A DNA stretch of 64,000 nucleotides from Lumbricus terrestris (GCA_949752735.1 OX457047.1:18196707-18260706); one strand, 5' to 3'; shown: positions 32,346 to 44,512, counted from the stretch's first letter. Notes: generated by a model from the letters alone, not told the origin. Numbers and translations: made by a program.

Positions 32346-32601
32346 ACGGATATATGCGTATACTGACGCTGAAGAGAAATTTTACAATGCATGAACAATG
32401 AACGATGAACGATGAATGATGGATGATGGGTGATGGGTCGTCGATGCTAAGCTCCGTTTTCAACCAACGATGGGTCAAACTATATTATCCATCGTCACAA
32501 AAGTAGCCTACACTGAACGTTTTATACGAAATCTTCCGTCGACGCGTCGAATGAACCTCTGCATTCATCAATGTGTGAACAATGCTTTCTATTATATTAT
32601 T

Positions 32602-32938
32602 CATGGGCGCCCGCACATAGGGGCAAGAGGGGCACTTGCCCCCTGGAAGATTGAAACCTATTTTTCTCACGATTACTTTTGGGGTTTATAACAAATTTCT
32701 TCGCATTAGAGAATTAAAAATACATACTTTTAACTAATAGGCTACTCATCGATTTTTAAACACATTTCTTTGCAAGAAACAATTCATATTAGAAAGTTTA
32801 AAAGTGAAACTGAGAAATTTACATCAAGAGACCTTTATGAAAAATACCCATACATGTTCTTAACTCCTTGCTACACATTTTTTAACCTTGACCATCGTGT
32901 TTTGCCCCCTCCTGCAAAAATTTCTGCGGGCGCCCATG
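32602..32938. mobile_element. Miniature element, family G
   Basis: Ends CATGGGCGCCCGCA and TGCGGGCGCCCATG are perfect inverted repeats, themselves palindromic (GGGCGCCC). Flanks match at 6 of 8 bases (atattatt / ctattatt). The sister copy is at 57559-57979. Confidence 0.82.
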
Positions 32939-33184
32939 CTATTATTGTACGAGAAAGAATGCACATTCGAACCACCAAAAAACGATGAGTTGGGAGAATT
33001 TTCGGTGAAGGTCATTGTCGTTGGTTTACCGATTATTCTACTTTGTTTATCATCAAATCTAAACCGGAATTGAACTATCCTAGTGTCGAGACAGATTTCT
33101 CATTGTCTCAGTTTCGTCCTCGGTCTTTGGAATCTATTGTCTTGGACTCAGCCTTCTATATGGTTACCGCGGCCAATATCTTAC

Positions 33185-33440
33185 TTTGAAAATCGTCTTG
33201 ATAAAGTGAAAGTCTTGTTCTCTTGAAGAAGCGGTTGCCACAAGTCTCGCGCAAATCGTCTTCAATTTTTGCGCTATAAAATTGTCCGTGCTGGTCCATC
33301 TGGTAACTCGTAACTCGGAAGTCGGAACAAGTGCTAAACACTCCAGAAGTTTGAAAAACGATTTTTCTGATTACCTTGTGACGCCGAACATGCGTGTGCT
33401 GTTCATCGTGATAAATGTCATCGATTGACTTTTGCCTCAT
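33185..33440 (-). CDS. Candidate first coding exon of the SLC4A11-like gene
   Basis: An ATG at 33440 opens 85 codons that end at a strong donor, CAAA|GTAAGA, in phase 1. That is the phase required by the exon at 29445. The peptide begins MRQKSIDDIYHDEQHTHVRR and has an acidic stretch (YSAKIEDDLRE) that loosely recalls the acidic N-terminus of SLC4A11. The intron would be 3.7 kb. A one-in-three phase match and one good donor are the main evidence, so this could be chance. Confidence 0.3.
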
Positions 33441-34320
33441 CAAAAAAGGACTTTTTGTTCAGTTTTTTTGGGCAATAAAGAGTAGATTCAGAATGGACCA
33501 AGTCCCAACGCAGTGCATCTAATGTCCCAGCAATATTAAGAGACAGGGCCTATGTGCTTTTCAGTGTTTACATACATGGTACATAGTCTATGGTAACACA
33601 CACTGATTTGCAGTGCATGGTCCGCTGGTAGCGAACGTGGTGGTCGTATATCCCTATCCAAACCGTCTTGTCTTGGTGAGAAGAGCATTTAACAGGAGGT
33701 GCCAATTTGTCAATTGGCACCTCTTCGTGATATAACGTCTCTGTTAACTCTCATGGTACGTAAAGCTATAGCCATAGATCGAGTATTCGAATATTACGCA
33801 TGTTAAGATTTGCAAATATTCACGAATAATTATTAGCGAATATTAAAACTGCCAACGAATATTAGGCCTATATACGTAAAATATTAGGTTCATTCAAGAA
33901 ATTCTTTATTCTTAATTCTTATTTAGTTATTTTTCAGAATCGTTTCCTTTCTAAAGAATTGCAGCATATTTTAACGTATAGGCCTACAAAACTATAGGGC
34001 CTACTTATACGCAAGACAGCAGAAAATTCAGCGAATTAAGCGAATTAACCATCAGTGCTTCTTACGAGCTGTCAGTTTTGAGACCGATCCGCGAAAGGCA
34101 AGCATAATAATTATAATGATGTCATCGATCTGGCTGCAGTGGCAACTAAACCGTAGACGAATGGATCTGATTTGCCCTATTGTGTACCAGTAAAAAACGT
34201 GAAGGTTGCCGTCTCGAGCCTCGCCTAAGCCGGGTACTGTGAATAGGGTATAATTATAATATAATACGGTAAGTTCTACACACGCAATTGCTCACAGTCG
34301 TATAATGTGCTCTGTCGTAT
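33441..34320. other. Intergenic or 5' flank; perfect 12-bp hairpin at 33696
   Basis: No gene seen. The inverted repeat GAGGTGCCAATT, loop TGTC, AATTGGCACCTC occupies 33696-33723. Confidence 0.6.
33696..33723. other. Perfect hairpin, 12-bp stem and 4-nt loop
   Basis: Arms 33696-33707 and 33712-33723 pair without mismatch around TGTC. It is not flanked by any element I can identify, and no T run follows. Confidence 0.85.
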
Positions 34321-34328
34321 GATGGCGC

Positions 34329-34680
34329 ATGGGTTTCCGAACGTTCTATTGTATCGTTCGTTCTGTATTGTATTGTTCTGTATTGTACTGTTCTGTATTG
34401 TATTGTAGTGCACTGTATTGCGTTGCACTGTATTGTATCGTATTGTGTCTTGTTGTATTGTATTATACTGTGCTGTATTGTATTGCATTTTATTGTACTG
34501 TATTGTATTGTTATTATTGAATTGCGCTGTATTGTATTACGCTGTTCCGTATTGTACTCTATTGTGCTGTACTGTATTGTATTCTATAAGGTTATATTGT
34601 AGTATTGTGTTGTGTTGTATTGCTTGTACGTGCCGCATTGTATTGCATTGTATTGTATTGTATTGTACTGTATTGTACTT
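34329..34680. repeat. (TGTAT)n pentanucleotide array
   Basis: About 65 imperfect units of TGTAT/TGTAC/TGCAT. Frames of Cys, Ile, Val and Leu are artefacts. Confidence 0.93.
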
Positions 34681-35019
34681 GCACAGCACTTATTTACTCG
34701 CTGCAGATATCATCGATAAATTTCTTGCTTCTACCAACTGACTGTCTTTTTGTCATGGCCAGTGATTCATTTGATGAGAGGTCGTCTCACTCACCTGCAT
34801 GGAATTATCGAACTGATGGCGACTGACATAGACACTGACAAAGGCACAAAGACAGACGGACAAGGGATGAGTGATGCTGGAGGATGCGGGGAAATCGGGC
34901 GGATCATCTAAGATTTAGTTAGATGGAATATCTCGCATGCAGATGGCGGGAGTTGGTTCTTTTCTTCGAAGCGAATGGAAGACTAATTGCGACGATAAGG
35001 ACAACGACCAATGCCACCA

Positions 35020-35600
35020 GCGCCACCGAAGGCGGCGGAGGAGGCGGCGGAGGATGCGGTGGGGGAGGAGGAGGAGGAGAGGAGGAGGTTGAGGAGGAGG
35101 ATGGAGGAGGAAGAGGGGGAGGAGAGGGGAGTAGGAGGAGAGGAGGAAGAGAGGAGGAAGAGGAGGAGGAGAGGGGAGGAGAAGGAGGCGGAGGATGAGG
35201 ACGAGGAGGAGAGGAGGATGACGAGGAGGAGGAGGACGAGGAGGAGAGGAGGAGGAGAGGAGAGGGAAAGAGGAGAGGGGAGGAGGAGGGAGGAGGAAGA
35301 GGGGGAGGAGAGGGGAGGAGGGTAGGAGGAGGAAGAAGAAAGGAGACAAGGCGGAGGATGAGGACGAGGAGGAGAGGAGGATGACGAGGAGGAGGATGAG
35401 GACGAGAAGGAGAGGGGAGGGGGAGAGCAGGAGGCGGTGGAGAAGGCGGAAGCGGAGGCGGTGGAGTAGAAGAGGAAGAGAGAAGAAGGAGGTGGAAGAG
35501 GAGTAGGACGATGAGGAGGACGAGAGGAGTAGGAGGCGAAGGAGAAGGAGAGGAGGAGGAAGGAGGTGGAGGAAAAGAAGAGGAGGAGGTGGTGGATGCG
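35020..35600. repeat. Long (GGA)n purine tract
   Basis: About 580 bp almost without pyrimidines on the plus strand, made of GGA, GAG and AGG with several approximate duplications (gaggatgaggacgaggagga at two sites). The Glu/Gly or Pro/Ser frames are not genes. Confidence 0.95.
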
Positions 35601-35654
35601 GCTGACATAAATCGTCTGATTTCCCGGTTTGACGCCTATAGAAACCATCCATGC

Positions 35655-35929
35655 AGATTTATCTCTTGTCTCTTGTCTTTATATCTGCCCCTCTCTCTTT
35701 GTGCGTCTCTCTGTCTTTGTCTCACTGTCTCTCTCTCTCTTTACTTCTGCGTGTGTGTCTCTGTCTCTCCGTCTATCTCTGTCTGTCGCTCTGCCTCACT
35801 CTCTCTCTCTCTCTCGTTCTATTTCTTCTGTGTGCTTCTATCTCTCTGTCTTTGTCTATATATCTCTGTCTCTGTATTTCGTTCTGTCGGTTTATTTGTC
35901 CGCATGGGAATTTATATATATGCATGACC

Positions 35930-35970
<41 letters not shown>

Positions 35971-36180
35971 CATGTAGCCTATACCGTGGATGTTTCTGTC
36001 CTTGTTTCTTTATGTTTATTTATATCTCCGTGTGTCTGTCTGTCTGCTCGTCTGTTTGTCTATCTGTGTGTCTGTCCGTGTGTGTGTCTGTTTGTCTGTC
36101 TGTCTGTGTGTCCGTCCGTCTGTCTGTCTGTCTGCGTGTCTGTCTGTCTGCCTGTCTGTCTGCCTGCCTCAGCACTCGTC
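35655..36180. repeat. (TCTG)n, (TC)n and (TG)n tracts
   Basis: Pyrimidine-rich repeats at 35660-35890, (TG)n at 35932-35968 and (TCTG)n at 36025-36170. All overlapping Ser/Leu/Val/Cys frames are artefacts. Confidence 0.95.
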
Positions 36181-36399
36181 TCATTGTGACTCCGTCATGA
36201 TAATGATTCGCTTTGCTAATCATGATCTGCCTTCGTCGTCGCTCGTCATTCGTTGCTTTGAAGTCTCATCCGTGGACATCATTGTCTTTGCCGAACGAGA
36301 AGGATGGGATGGATAGATGGATGAAGACTGAGACGCAGAAGTGAAGAGATCAGCCTCAGCCACAGCAGCATTCGATGAAGTTGATGAAGATGCGGCACA

Positions 36400-36810
36400 G
36401 CTTATTAGAAGATGAGAGGAGGAGGAAGATTGGAAGGCAACGAGTCAAGGAGACAGGAAATAGGAGAATTAGGAGAAGGACGAGGAAGTGGAGGAGAAGG
36501 AGTAGGAGGACGGGGAGAGGGAGGAGAAAGATCATGAGAAAGAGACAGATGAAGAGGAGGAGGAAGAGATTTAGGAGGAGAAGGAGGAAGAAGAAGAGGA
36601 GGAGGATGTAGAGAACAGGAAGAAGATAAGAAAGAGGTGTGGAGGAGGAAGAAGAAGAGGAGGATGTAGAGGGGGAGATAGAGGAGGAGATAGAGGAGGA
36701 GATAGAGGAGGAGATAGCGAAGGAGGAGAAGGACGAGGCGGAGAAGGAAGAGGCGGAGGATCAGGAGGAGACGTAACGGGGCGAAGAAAATCAGAGCGAA
36801 GAGAAGGGAG
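36400..36810. repeat. Second purine tract
   Basis: GAGGAA and AGGAGA repeats with four copies of gagatagaggag at 36675-36720. It is directly next to the TCTG block, so purine and pyrimidine tracts alternate between 35.0 and 36.8 kb. Confidence 0.93.
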
Positions 36811-36929
36811 TGATTAGACTAGTGATTCAGTAACAAGGTCACGTGGTCGTCCTTCTCTGGTGTTACACACGCATACACGGTGGCGTAACTGATATAAACG
36901 AACTGTTCTTGATGAACAGTGTTAACTCT

Positions 36930-36985
36930 GCCAGTGCCAATCCCAAGCCTGGCTAAAGGAGGATAGGGACACTAATCATCTTTGA
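36930..36985 (+). repeat. Interspersed repeat R2 fragment
   Basis: tctgccagtgccaatcccaa and gcctggctaaaggagg match the other R2 copies. Confidence 0.65.
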
Positions 36986-37442
36986 TATGGCAGTGTCGTT
37001 AAGCATGTAACATGAATGGTGTTTGATCTAGACGTCTCTGAGGTTAGGAACTTCTCCTCGGGGATGACATTACCCGCAGAAAAAATTCTTGAGCCGTTGT
37101 CAAAATGCACATAGGTAATATTTCCCTTCCATATAAAAATTGTATACGTAGAAATTTCCGCCGCTTTCAAGTCGAGGGACCCCTGGGCATTTGCTCCTAT
37201 CTCAATAGTCCTGTATCAAAGTACTGGACAGTGAAATCGTAGCAGTGAAAAAGAAATGAGCTCGAAAGGAAAATCCTATAGTGAGTGGAAGAGAAAAATT
37301 GAATCTGGAATAAATTGAATAATTAAAAGAGGACGAAATATTATATCATAATATGTCCACAATGTTGCAACAATAGAGTCCATAGTTTCTATAAAATCAT
37401 GATCAATAGAACGGATAGCGCGGTCTGTGCACCAATATAAAG

Positions 37443-37898
37443 CCGGTGACACGAAACGGAGTACCCCCCTGAAAGCTACCCGGGGGATGAAATAATCTAT
37501 CCCCCCGGATGGAATTAACCGGTCTATACTATCCGGGGAGATAAACCATTCTATCCCCTTTTTGGAAAAATGTGCATAATAAATTTTTTATGCTGTAATC
37601 AAAATTCAAAGTGACTCTAATTGTTTTAAGTGTCCTAAGCAATGCTCAGATAAAGGCAACTCGAATTTATTTAGTGACTTTGAGTGCTCTTAAGTGTTTT
37701 AAATGTTTTAAGTGCTCTAAAAACAGGGCAAAACAAATTATCTAGTAGGAATAAACATACCTGTTAGTGCCATTGTTCAAAACAAAGCAGATGAAAATTA
37801 ATTTACAAAAACAAATACACGCGGAAGCGGTTTTTTCGACTTTTTTTAATTTGGGGGGATACAATTAATACGGGGAATACTCTATTTCGTGACACCGG
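37443..37898. mobile_element. Inverted-repeat miniature element, family F
   Basis: Ends CCGGTGACACGAAACGG and ATTTCGTGACACCGG; the 456-bp interior aligns with 23477-23917 and, reversed, with 10294-10728. Confidence 0.87.
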
Positions 37899-38219
37899 CA
37901 AACATTAAGGCTAGCTATCAATCGCCATGCAGGATAAATTGACGAGCATTCTGATACTGCACTGCATACAATAAAGCAGGAATATTAATCAACTCACATC
38001 TATTCGTGTCGCTTCTTTAGACACGGTCCTCGCTACGGGAGGGCGAGGAATTGGTCGCCCGCTGTTGTCTTGTATAATTATTTCTGAATAGAGAATAATT
38101 ATAATGACTGGAGACAGCGGAAAGTGACTGGACAAAATGCATTATATCAAATGCGGCTTTGGTCATTTATTGTCTGCAATTAGACTTTCGATCCATACCA
38201 TTCCTTCTTTTCTGTACCA

Positions 38220-38630
38220 TCTCTTTCTCGATAGTGACTCTCTCTCTGCCTCTGTCTATCTCTGTCTTTATCTATCTCTTTCTGCATGTCTGTCTGTCTC
38301 TATCTGTCTGTCTCTCTGTATCTATTTATCTATCTATATGTCTGTCTGTATGTATGTCTATCTATATATCTAATATCTATATGTCGATCTATCCATCCAT
38401 CCATCGATCCTTTCTTTCTGTCTTTCTTTTATTCTTTCGTCTATTAGTCTCTCTCTCGCTCTGTCTCACTCCCTATCTGTGTCTCTCTTTCTCTCTTTCT
38501 CTCTCTCCCTCTCTCTCTGTCTCTCTGTCTCTGTCTGTCTATCTGTTTGTTTGCCTGTTTCTTTTCTTTCTCTACTCTCTGTCTGTCTCTGTCTCTGTCT
38601 GTCTCTTTCTATCTCTCTCGGACGTTCGCT
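38220..38630. repeat. (TCTG)n/(TC)n tract
   Basis: Pyrimidine-rich repeat; the open frames of Ser, Leu, Cys and Val are artefacts. Confidence 0.93.
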
Positions 38631-39239
38631 GTGCGTCATTGGGTTAACACGTCCGCTGTTTCTACCATGCATTGTTTAGTTTGATAGATAGGCCTACATG
38701 TAGCCTAATCTACTTTATTTCCTCGGTGTCCTATTTTCTTCTTTTCGATTTCTGCTGAGTGAGAATCTGTGTTTTAGAGAATGATATTCCAGTCAGTTGT
38801 GTGAATATTATCCTAACTAACCAGCGAACTTGCTTTCATTTACCAACCGCGTTCTCTTCCCCTCAACCTTTCGCATAATAATATATCTAGTTTGCTACGA
38901 AGCCATTGAAACCAGGGTTGGGCTGCGGCGCCATTGTTGCATTATGTGAGGCTGACGTCAATATATAAAGAACCGTAAACTCTTGCTAATGGTCGACCGA
39001 CCATCTTCGTGAAGCCATAGGGATAAGTGCACGATAAACAAACGTTACACGCGGTGCACGAAGACCGGCGGCGGCTGAAGCCTTTCGTGCATGTTTCTAC
39101 ACGCAATAACAACACCGACGACTCTTGAAGTCTTGATGTTGATTCAGGGACAACGACCTCATCCATTAAGACTTCTAACGGCGCTATATAAGTGATTACT
39201 ATAGGTGGATGACGTCAGTTGGGTGGCAAAGACAACGAC

Positions 39240-39313
39240 GAAGATGCTGACGATGATGACGATGACGACGACGATGATGATGATGACGACGACGATGATG
39301 ATGACGACGATGC
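39240..39313. repeat. (GAY)n trinucleotide array
   Basis: About 24 units of GAC/GAT. Confidence 0.9.
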
Positions 39314-39449
39314 CTACATTGTGGTCGCTTCCTTATTTCGATCGCAAGTGAATTGACGATTGCTGCTCTGTTTCTGTTTCACAAATTATTATTATCATTA
39401 TTATTATGGTTACTATAATTGCTATTATTGTTATTGCTATTATTATTGT

Positions 39450-39660
39450 GGGGCGCGGTGGTGTAGTGGTGGCGTCGTTGTCTTGAAGCCCGAAGGTTCG
39501 AGGTTCGAATCCACCTCAGGTCGCCGCGTAGGAACCTTGGGCAAGTCCTTCACTCGCAATTGCTCAGCGCTTCGGCGTGAAACTCCGATGCAGTGTCCGC
39601 TTTGCAGTCGGGAGCGCCTCTGAGTAGAGAGCCTGAAGGAGCGCTATAACAAATGCGCAT
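39450..39660 (+). mobile_element. tRNA-derived SINE-A, full length
   Basis: Head ggggcgcggtggtgtagtgg with A box, B box GGTTCGAATCC, body with gcaagtccttcactcgcaat, tail gagcgctataacaaatgcg. It is preceded by a TTA repeat and followed by a CAAA-type tail. It is over 85% like 30778-30980 by eye. Confidence 0.93.
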
Positions 39661-39721
39661 ACAAACAAACAATATTATTATTTTCTATTGATCTATACTG
39701 GCCTAGTTAGCTACACCGGTA

Positions 39722-39960
39722 AGCGCGCGACGCATACGTCTGTAGGTTGCAACGGACTGCGGTTCAAGCCCCGGGCTGGGAGTTGACATTCAGAGATTTA
39801 GATATCTCGGGCTAGCACGCATGGGACGCGGTGGCGCAAGCTGCTGCGGAGCGACCTTGGGCAAGTTGCTTACCCATCATTGTCTGTGAGGAAGGCAACG
39901 GGAAACCACCTCACTCATCTCATCCCCAGGGGCGTAAAGCCAATGAACCTGCCTTCGGGC
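39722..39960 (+). mobile_element. SINE-B, diverged
   Basis: Has a B-box-like GGTTCAAGCCC and the phrases gaccttgggcaagttgctta and ggaaggcaacgggaaacc. It ends in a short (CAT)n. It shares the gaccttgggcaagttg phrase with 42557-42850. Confidence 0.6.
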
Positions 39961-40254
39961 AGAGCACCATCATCATCATCATCATTGATCTATACACGTA
40001 TAGGACTGCGAAGATTGACAAATAATTTTGACAAGCAGACAGACTCACAGACATACACATGGAGAAAGTTATAAAAATATACATGCTCATAGGTATAAAC
40101 AGACAGCCAGACACAGGCACAGGAAGACACAAAGACAGGAACGTAGAGGCATGCATAAAAGCCAAAAGACACAGTGTTTGTCATGCGCACGTACTATAGC
40201 ACCATGATAAACGCGTGGACAAAAATAAACTTTTTGCTTGCAGCATATAATTAT

Positions 40255-41238
40255 TAGGGCTGTTGTTCGATTAAAATTTTTAATCGAAATTAATCGTGCG
40301 ATTAATTTTTTTAATCGCAATTAACGGCAAATTAATCGCAATACATTTCCTTCAAATATACTAGTAATCTTACTATTTTCTAAAGACCCCTGAAGCATAG
40401 AATTTTAATGACTGAATGCATTCTTTCTATTGCAAACATAAAAACCTTTGGCTTAGGCCTATTGAACTTCTGCATTTAGTTTATTGAACAGTTTTGTATG
40501 ACAAAGAGAATTGAAACACTGTTCAAATCAGTCAACTGCTCAAAATCCGTTATTTTTTCATTTGAGCCACCTTTAATTAAAATGACGTATTAGGCCTAAA
40601 TGTGAAACTGGACAAGCGTTTTCTGACTATCAAGATTAGCCTAATTATTTATTCAGCCAATTATTGTGTAGGCAGACCAGTTTATTTACATTGGTCGGTG
40701 CAAGGGATGCGCTTATTAATTAACAATATATAGTAGGTCTACTATTGAACCTCATTATTAGTAATCACAATTTTTCACAAGAGGTTGCGGTTCTTGACAA
40801 ACCTCGTTTCAGTTCGTCTTCCTGCCAACATTTATCACTTTAACTTGAAATCCATTGGTCTTGCCATATCATGAAGTTCAACCAACGTAGTCTGACTGGG
40901 TGAGAAAAGAGGAAACAACCTTAGTGGCCGATGCGGTCGATATAGACGGCTCATCGTTAGCGTTTAACGCTTGTTTTATTTCGCGTGCACGCGATAATTG
41001 AGCGACGAATAGCCTAATGAATTGCCACGATGATACCCAAATTCTTTGTTGGAATATTTGCCAAAGAATGTATCACTGGCTTTAAGCATGAGCCTTCCGT
41101 TTAAAACGACTTTTCTGCCTGTGATTCCATTTTAATCAGATCTTATTAACGCGTACGATTAATGCGTTAAAATTTTTAATCGCAAATTTTTTTAACGCGT
41201 TAATCGCACGCGTTAACGCGATTAAATCAACAGCCCTA
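40255..41238. mobile_element. 984-bp hAT-type non-autonomous element, family H1
   Basis: Begins TAGGGCTGTTGTTCGATT and ends CAACAGCCCTA with a perfect 8-bp target duplication ATAATTAT (40247-40254, 41239-41246). The subterminal DNA repeats ATTAATCGC and TTAACGCG words in both orientations, making nested palindromes. No transposase frame. Its partner is at 51462-52424. Confidence 0.94.
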
Positions 41239-41261
41239 ATAATTATGCTTTGATCTGTCTG

Positions 41262-41410
41262 ACAGACACCCACATCCACACCCACACCACACACACACGC
41301 GCGCACACACACACACGCACACACGCACGCATACACCGCCACACATACATGCACCCGTCACGCCACGCACGCACACACACAAACACACAGGTACACAGAC
41401 AACCAGACAT
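41262..41410. repeat. (CA)n tract
   Basis: ACAC/ACGC repeats directly to the right of the H1 element. Confidence 0.9.
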
Positions 41411-41419
41411 GCAGGCAGA

Positions 41420-42413
41420 GGAGCACACAGACAGAACGACAGAGCGACTAAATCACAAAGGTAGCACACGAACCACGGATCTACAGACATAGAAAGACAC
41501 AAACAGAACAGAGGGAAGAGCATCTAGAAGGCGCGACTCACAAGAGAACTGACCAACAGAACAGAGAGAAGGACATCTAGAGAGGCGACTCCTCACACGA
41601 GAACTGACCAACAGACGACAGAACTGACCAGCATCAAAAGATGCCGACTCGATAGGAAATTATTGGGATAATTATTGTTATTATTTGCGTGTAAAACAGG
41701 CAAATTATTAGCTGTGTGCTCGGCAACAGGTTGGTATATATACAGTAGATGGCGAATGCAGATCCGTAAATCTATTTCGACATGTTGGGCGGGAAAACTA
41801 CCCTTCGAAAGTGCGTTTAGCCTACTTCTATTACGAAAGACTTTATTACAGCATTGCGCATGGAAAGCGTAGTATACTACATGTATGTTATTAATGCATT
41901 GAGAGAAAAAACAATATTCCAAAATTCCAATAGGCTAGAGGGAATTCCTTCACGTTCTCTACCCAAGTCATAAAGTAGGAAGGGAATTCCTTCACGTTCT
42001 CTCCCCAAGTCATAAAATGGGGGAGGAATGGGGAGGAAATTCCCAGTCGTCCCTCCCAGAATTTACGGCCCTGAGATGGGGGTTGGAGCCAGCGATAAAC
42101 GCATCTTCCATGGCAATTTTTTTTACAGTGGTCCAAGAGACTGCGGACCAGTAAACGAATGGTCGACCAATGGCTACCATAATCACTTTCATCAACAAGT
42201 ATTCATTTGAGACCAGCGTCTGCAGTGCCATTCGACCGGTTTTACCCGCCGGAACGGCGCGGATTACAACGGTCGGAAAAGATCCGGGTCTATTATAGAA
42301 CTGACCATAATCTCGCTTAAACACCCTTAATCCCTTAATCCCTGATTGATTCGTAGTTTCGGCGCTCTGGTAGTCTTCGGTTGTCGATATAGTGTTGAGG
42401 TTAGTGTTTGTTT
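41420..42413. other. No gene; short 51-bp tandem duplication at 41938-42020
   Basis: The phrase gggaattccttcacgttctc occurs at about 41939 and 41990 with matching downstream text. A 137-codon minus frame at 42010-42423 matches nothing known to me. Confidence 0.5.
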
Positions 42414-42491
42414 GTATGTGCACTTGTTATAGCGCCCCATTCCAGCATCTACTCAGAGGCGCTCCCGACTGCAGAGCAGACACTGCATCGT
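42414..42491 (-). mobile_element. SINE-A 3' end
   Basis: The reverse complement gives cgatgcagtgtctgc, cgggagcgcctctgagta and gcgctataacaagtgc, as at 25200-25290. Confidence 0.75.
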
Positions 42492-42556
42492 AGAAGAGAT
42501 GGCAGACTATAATTGGTTGTGTATTGTAAGAATATATATATATATATATATAGTAT

Positions 42557-42852
42557 AGACTACGACCTGGTGGCAGACCGGTAACGCGCTCGCTCACGGA
42601 GCGGGAGGTTGCGGGTTCGACTCCGGGTAACGACCTTGGGCAAGTTGTTTACGCACACGTGCCTCTGTCACCAAGCAGTATAATTTGGTACCGGCGTAAG
42701 CTGGGAAGTAAACAGCAAGTCCTGCGATACACTGGCCTCGTGTCCAGGACCTTGGGATTCGTCCATTGCTGGCTCAGGGCCATGGAAAAGGAGATGAGCG
42801 CCTCCCTATGTTCCTCATGGAACGGGATAGGACTTTACTTTACTTTACATAG
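42557..42852 (+). mobile_element. tRNA-derived SINE-B, full length
   Basis: Head acctggtggcagaccggtaa (A box) and GGTTCGACTCC (B box), then accttgggcaagttgtttac, ggtaccggcgtaagctggga and a (CTTTA)n tail ending near 42850. Confidence 0.85.
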
Positions 42853-44130
42853 ACTACGTGCACGCTTCGCATTTTAGTGGGCCGACCTTAATCTACATTT
42901 ATAATCAAATAGTACTATATACAGTATATAGTTTACACGACTAATTTCTATTATATTCCATGGAATCTTTTGCGTCAAGTATAGCAATTTGGCGGTCTAA
43001 ATTTATTTTAGATTCAAGCCAACGATACACTTTTTTTATTGAATGGAAGTATAAAATTAGAAAGCAGCGCGAATAAATGAAATTATTTCTTAGCCAACTA
43101 TAGAAGATATGACTGGAATTTTTTATTTGCCTTGCAGTGTAGCAGAGATTAGGCTAACACTTTAACGCAAACAAAATAGTTATTGTCCATGGATCAGTGT
43201 ATTATTATCATATTGGCTATAGTCAGAATTATGTTTATGATGAAATCGCTTTTACAAATATCCGTATTTTCGTAAAAATTGATTACACGCATGCACATTT
43301 TACATATATATTATATGGTTGTGCACTGCGCATACTTTATGTCAACTCGATGTCTTGGAGACAGACTAATCAATTCTAATAATGTCTACGGCCTCTGTCA
43401 GATTTATATTCGTCCTATAGCCTATATAGGCTCCCTATCGTCCAACATAATTTATCCAGAAATAAATTCCAGTCATCTGTGACAGGCACAAGACCTCCAA
43501 GAAAATCCTATTAAATTATCAGGAGAATTATATATAACAGCTGCGCCCAGCGGGTTTTTTACAATTCGGTCGAATACGTGTACAGACGACTAGTTGGTGG
43601 TGAGTGGTGACAAAATATAAGCGAAACAATTAAAGGACGCAAAGCATATATTATTCTCAAAATTTAACTCACAAATCACAAACGAACTCACAAATCGTTA
43701 TAGTGATAGTAGTTCAACTTCCTATCCTATTTAATTCTGAGTGCTTTCACGTGGCCTTGTGGAAAAAGATAATAGCCCTCTTATATAAGTAATTATGCAA
43801 GTTTACTTTCAAAAGCATTAAGCGTTCTAAATATTACCGTATTCTCACTTGGAGTTCTTTTCCGATTCGTTCTCTGTTTAAAACAGAATATTGTGAAGGA
43901 GACATTCATTGCATATACATTCGACTGTTGGTGGCAGAGAGTTAGGTCTACCGTTCGAAGTAAAACGGTCAATGCCAATCAAAATGGCAACCGTTTCATG
44001 CAGTCTGGAATTACTACCATATCAACACTGACCAACTGGAGATGCATGCGACCGTCTTGTTCACGTGCACGGACCAATGGTCTAATATGATGGCATCGGC
44101 TTGTGTGGAATTAAAGCTAGCGCTGTACTA
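42853..44130. other. AT-rich stretch, no feature
   Basis: Nothing supported on either strand. Confidence 0.6.
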
Positions 44131-44139
44131 AATCCGTTA

Positions 44140-44512
44140 TGCGGTGTTGTATGGTCTCGAGACGGTGACTCGGTCTCAAGACTCGGTCTCGAGATAGATT
44201 ACTTGATGTCTCGGTTTCGGTCTTGGTTCCTGTATCGTCTTGGTCTCGATCTCGGTCTCAATCTCAGTCTCGGTCTTGGTCTCAATCTCAATCTCAATCT
44301 TGGTCTCAGTCTTGGTCTTGGTCTCGGTCTTGGTCTCGGTCTTAGTCTTGGCCATTGGTCTCGCTCTCAATCTTAGTCTCAGTCTCAGTCTTGGTCTCAA
44401 TCTTGGTCTTAGTCTTGGTCTCAGTCTTGGCCCCAGTCTCGGTCTCGGTCTTGGGCATTGGTCTCGGTCTCAATCTTAGTCTCAATCTCGATCTTGGTCT
44501 CGGTCTCGCGGT
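44140..44512. repeat. (GGTCTC)n-type hexanucleotide array
   Basis: About 60 imperfect units of GGTCTC, GGTCTT, AGTCTC and CAATCT. A copy of gccattggtctcgctctcaa recurs as gcattggtctcggtctcaa, an internal duplication of about 110 bp. Confidence 0.92.

Noticed and set aside
34915..35652. Pro/Ser-rich frames of 220-245 codons on the minus strand
   Set aside because: Entirely within the (GGA)n purine tract.
42010..42423. A 137-codon minus-strand frame
   Set aside because: No known motif, no splice consensus and overlap with an intact SINE tail at its start.
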